A DNA stretch of 6,194 nucleotides from Clostridia bacterium (GTDB lineage Bacteria > Bacillota_A > Clostridia > Lachnospirales > Lachnospiraceae), in NCBI GenBank assembly GCA_012515365.1, contig JAAYYM010000094.1, positions 1 through 6,194 of the forward strand, in the 5' to 3' direction. The notes beneath the pieces are model-generated. The model had not been told where the DNA came from, did no database searches, and worked only from the letters and a program-made list of their open reading frames with translations. Position numbers and translations under genes: made by a program. Below, piece by piece: positions 4,639 to 6,194 of this stretch (position 1 is its first letter; each line of letters opens with the position of its first letter).

Positions 4639-6194
4639 TTATTTCCGATAAACCGTCTGTTCAAGTGGAAGACGCTTTCTAAATATACCGTCAAACCTGT
4701 AATAAGCATGTGCGCAGGCCGGTGAAGTAGGAATTAAGCATAATTCTCCGACACCCTTTGCTCCAAATGCATATGGTAATGGTTCGTCCTTTGACTGTAT
4801 CAGCTGTACATTAATCGTAGGCGTATCTGTTGCTCGCATCAAACCTAATGTACCAAGCTTCACATTCGGATAGCCATCCTTAATCGGATAATCCTCTGTC
4901 AGTGCAAAGCCTAGTCCCATGACAATGCCACCCTCAATCTGTCCCTCAGCAGACTGAATATTAACCGGTGTCCCAACATCATAAGCAGCCTCCACATGCG
5001 AGAGCTTGCCCTCATCCGATAAAACCACCACCTGGACGCCATAGCTATAACTCACATGACTCACCGGAAATTCCTTGGCAGAGCCCATCGGATCTGTTAC
5101 AGCTGATAATTCCCCATAAAATTCTTTTCCTTCCAGATCTTCTATTGTCTTACCCTCCATCAGGCAAAGCTTTAATTTTTCAGCAGCTCGTCTTGTTGCC
5201 TCTCCAGTCAGTACGGTCTGTCTAGAGGCTGTACTGGTGCCGGAATTCGGAGTTCTTACGGTATCTGGATATTCATGAATCATTATTGTAGGATCAAGTC
5301 CGGTCTCCTGACATACCATCTGTGTGCACATCGTCGCTATTCCCTGTCCCATACAAGAGGCAGATGTACGAATGTGGAGTTTTCCATCCTCTACAGATAA
5401 CAGACAACGTCCAATGTCCTTAAGCCCTACACCGGTTCCACTGTTTTTGAATGCACATGCAATCCCGGCATAAGGACTGCTCTCATAAACTGATTTAACT
5501 GCCTCGAGACACTGTGCCATCGCGCAGTTCGGATCAGCGATCTGACCATTCGGCAGTGCCTGCCCCGGTCTGATCGCATTGCGATAACGAATCTCCCATG
5601 GTGAGATTCCCACCATCTCTGCCAGCCGGTTTAGATTGTTTTCTGTAGCAAAACAGCTCTGTGTCACACCAAATCCTCGATATGCGCCACCTACCACATT
5701 ATTGGTATAAACAGACATTCCTAAGATGTCGATATTTTGATAATTATAAGGACCTGCAGCATGCGTACATGCTCTTTGCAGCACTGGTCCGCCTAGCGAA
5801 GCATACGCTCCCGTGTCAGCTATAATAACTGCTTTCATGGCAGTCAGGTATCCATTTTCGTCACATGCTGTCGTAAAATCCATCTCCATCGCATGACGCT
5901 TCGTATGGTATAAAAGACTTTCCTGTCTAGAGAATTTCACCTTTACAGGTTTCTTTAAATACCATGCCATAAGTGCAGCATGGTGTTGAACACTCATATC
6001 CTCTTTTCCACCAAATCCGCCTCCGACAAGTTTAGACTGGCAGTGTACCTGTTCCGGTGAAATCTTCAGCATATTTGAAATCTCACGCTGCTCATCATAC
6101 ACAGATTGTGATCCGGTGTATAGTAAAAGACCGTTCTCTCCCTCCGGCATGGCAATGGCACACTCCGGCTCCATAAAAGCATGATCATTAAACG
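4639..6194 (-). CDS. Molybdenum hydroxylase large subunit, selenium-dependent xanthine dehydrogenase-like (5' end outside window)
   Basis: This is a molybdopterin-binding catalytic subunit that probably hydroxylates a purine or similar N-heterocycle in the cytoplasm. The frame stays open to the window edge. Six codons upstream of the Met at 6174 read FNDHAF, which completes the conserved (Q)EHxxxEP-type motif, so that Met is internal and the N-terminus is missing. 517 residues and a TAA stop are visible. Numbering from the first visible residue, GGGFGGKE is at 57-64, AYRGFG at 170-175, MGQG at 281-284, the cofactor-binding SGTSTASRQT at 317-326 and GAKGVGE at 477-483. E64 and R172 match bovine xanthine oxidase Glu802 and Arg880 (purine recognition); E483 matches the base Glu1261. 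The TASRQT segment and the C-terminal FDGIFRKRLPLEQT resemble the selenium-dependent XDH family (TIGR03311 type), whose members are about 850 residues with an N-terminal [2Fe-2S] domain; that domain would lie outside the window. Assignment to the Mo hydroxylase family is certain; the subgroup, substrate and selenium use are inferred. mocA follows after 18 nt. Confidence 0.9.
   Translation of the reverse strand, partial: FNDHAFMEPECAIAMPEGENGLLLYTGSQSVYDEQREISNMLKISPEQVHCQSKLVGGGFGGKEDMSVQHHAALMAWYLKKPVKVKFSRQESLLYHTKRHAMEMDFTTACDENGYLTAMKAVIIADTGAYASLGGPVLQRACTHAAGPYNYQNIDILGMSVYTNNVVGGAYRGFGVTQSCFATENNLNRLAEMVGISPWEIRYRNAIRPGQALPNGQIADPNCAMAQCLEAVKSVYESSPYAGIACAFKNSGTGVGLKDIGRCLLSVEDGKLHIRTSASCMGQGIATMCTQMVCQETGLDPTIMIHEYPDTVRTPNSGTSTASRQTVLTGEATRRAAEKLKLCLMEGKTIEDLEGKEFYGELSAVTDPMGSAKEFPVSHVSYSYGVQVVVLSDEGKLSHVEAAYDVGTPVNIQSAEGQIEGGIVMGLGFALTEDYPIKDGYPNVKLGTLGLMRATDTPTINVQLIQSKDEPLPYAFGAKGVGELCLIPTSPACAHAYYRFDGIFRKRLPLEQTVYRK

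Noticed and set aside
4968..5225. Plus-strand open frame of 85 codons
   Set aside because: It is antisense to the upstream large subunit, rich in Pro, His and Ser as expected of a shadow frame, and has no family match.
6172..6174. ATG at 6174 as the start of the upstream large subunit
   Set aside because: The frame is open upstream and encodes conserved family residues (NDHAF), and starting here would remove the whole N-terminal domain.
1868..6194. The two large subunits as halves of one gene split by insertion of mocA
   Set aside because: Each contains its own full set of motifs from GGFGGKE to GAKGxGE and its own C-terminus, so they are separate paralogues.

Overview
The window looks like part of an anaerobic, low-to-moderate GC Firmicute genome, most likely a gut-type Clostridia/Lachnospiraceae member. 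This rests on codon use, purine-rich Shine-Dalgarno sites, cysteine-rich cytoplasmic proteins and the gene families present. Taxonomy is an inference; there is no rRNA or other marker to settle it. Every supported gene lies on the minus strand, so transcription runs from high to low coordinates and the reading order below is right to left.

Layout in transcription order: (1) 6194-4639, a molybdenum hydroxylase large subunit whose N-terminus lies outside the window, resembling the selenium-dependent xanthine dehydrogenase group; (2) 4620-4006, a MocA-type molybdenum cofactor cytidylyltransferase; (3) 4009-1868, a second, complete xanthine dehydrogenase-type molybdenum subunit; (4) 1871-1380, its two-[2Fe-2S] iron-sulfur subunit; (5) 1386-568, its FAD subunit; (6) 520 to the left edge, the N-terminal part of a peptidase S66 (LD-carboxypeptidase/MccF) family protein. 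Genes 2-5 are coupled by overlaps (4-nt ATGA overlaps at 4006-4009 and 1868-1871, a 7-nt overlap at 1380-1386). Gene 1 to gene 2 has an 18-nt gap and gene 5 to gene 6 a 47-nt gap. No internal promoter or terminator was found, so this reads as one operon whose promoter is upstream, beyond position 6194.

How the genes fit together: genes 3-5 encode the three parts of a classical xanthine dehydrogenase heterotrimer (Mo, 2x[2Fe-2S], FAD). Gene 2 would attach CMP to molybdopterin to make the cytosine dinucleotide cofactor used by bacterial members of this family. Gene 1 is a second, divergent catalytic subunit. Both catalytic subunits keep the glutamate and arginine that in bovine xanthine oxidase recognise purines, and both keep the base-catalyst glutamate. 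The simplest reading is an anaerobic purine (xanthine/hypoxanthine or related N-heterocycle) oxidation operon with two hydroxylases, possibly selenium-dependent. The role of the S66 protein at the end is unknown, and its usual nucleophilic serine position appears to be replaced.

The most notable points are the paired catalytic subunits flanking mocA, the apparently non-canonical nucleophile site of the S66 protein, and a degenerate 17-bp tandem repeat over the end of the FAD gene. Nothing here clearly amounts to a new system; it is best described as a recognisable metabolic operon with some odd details.
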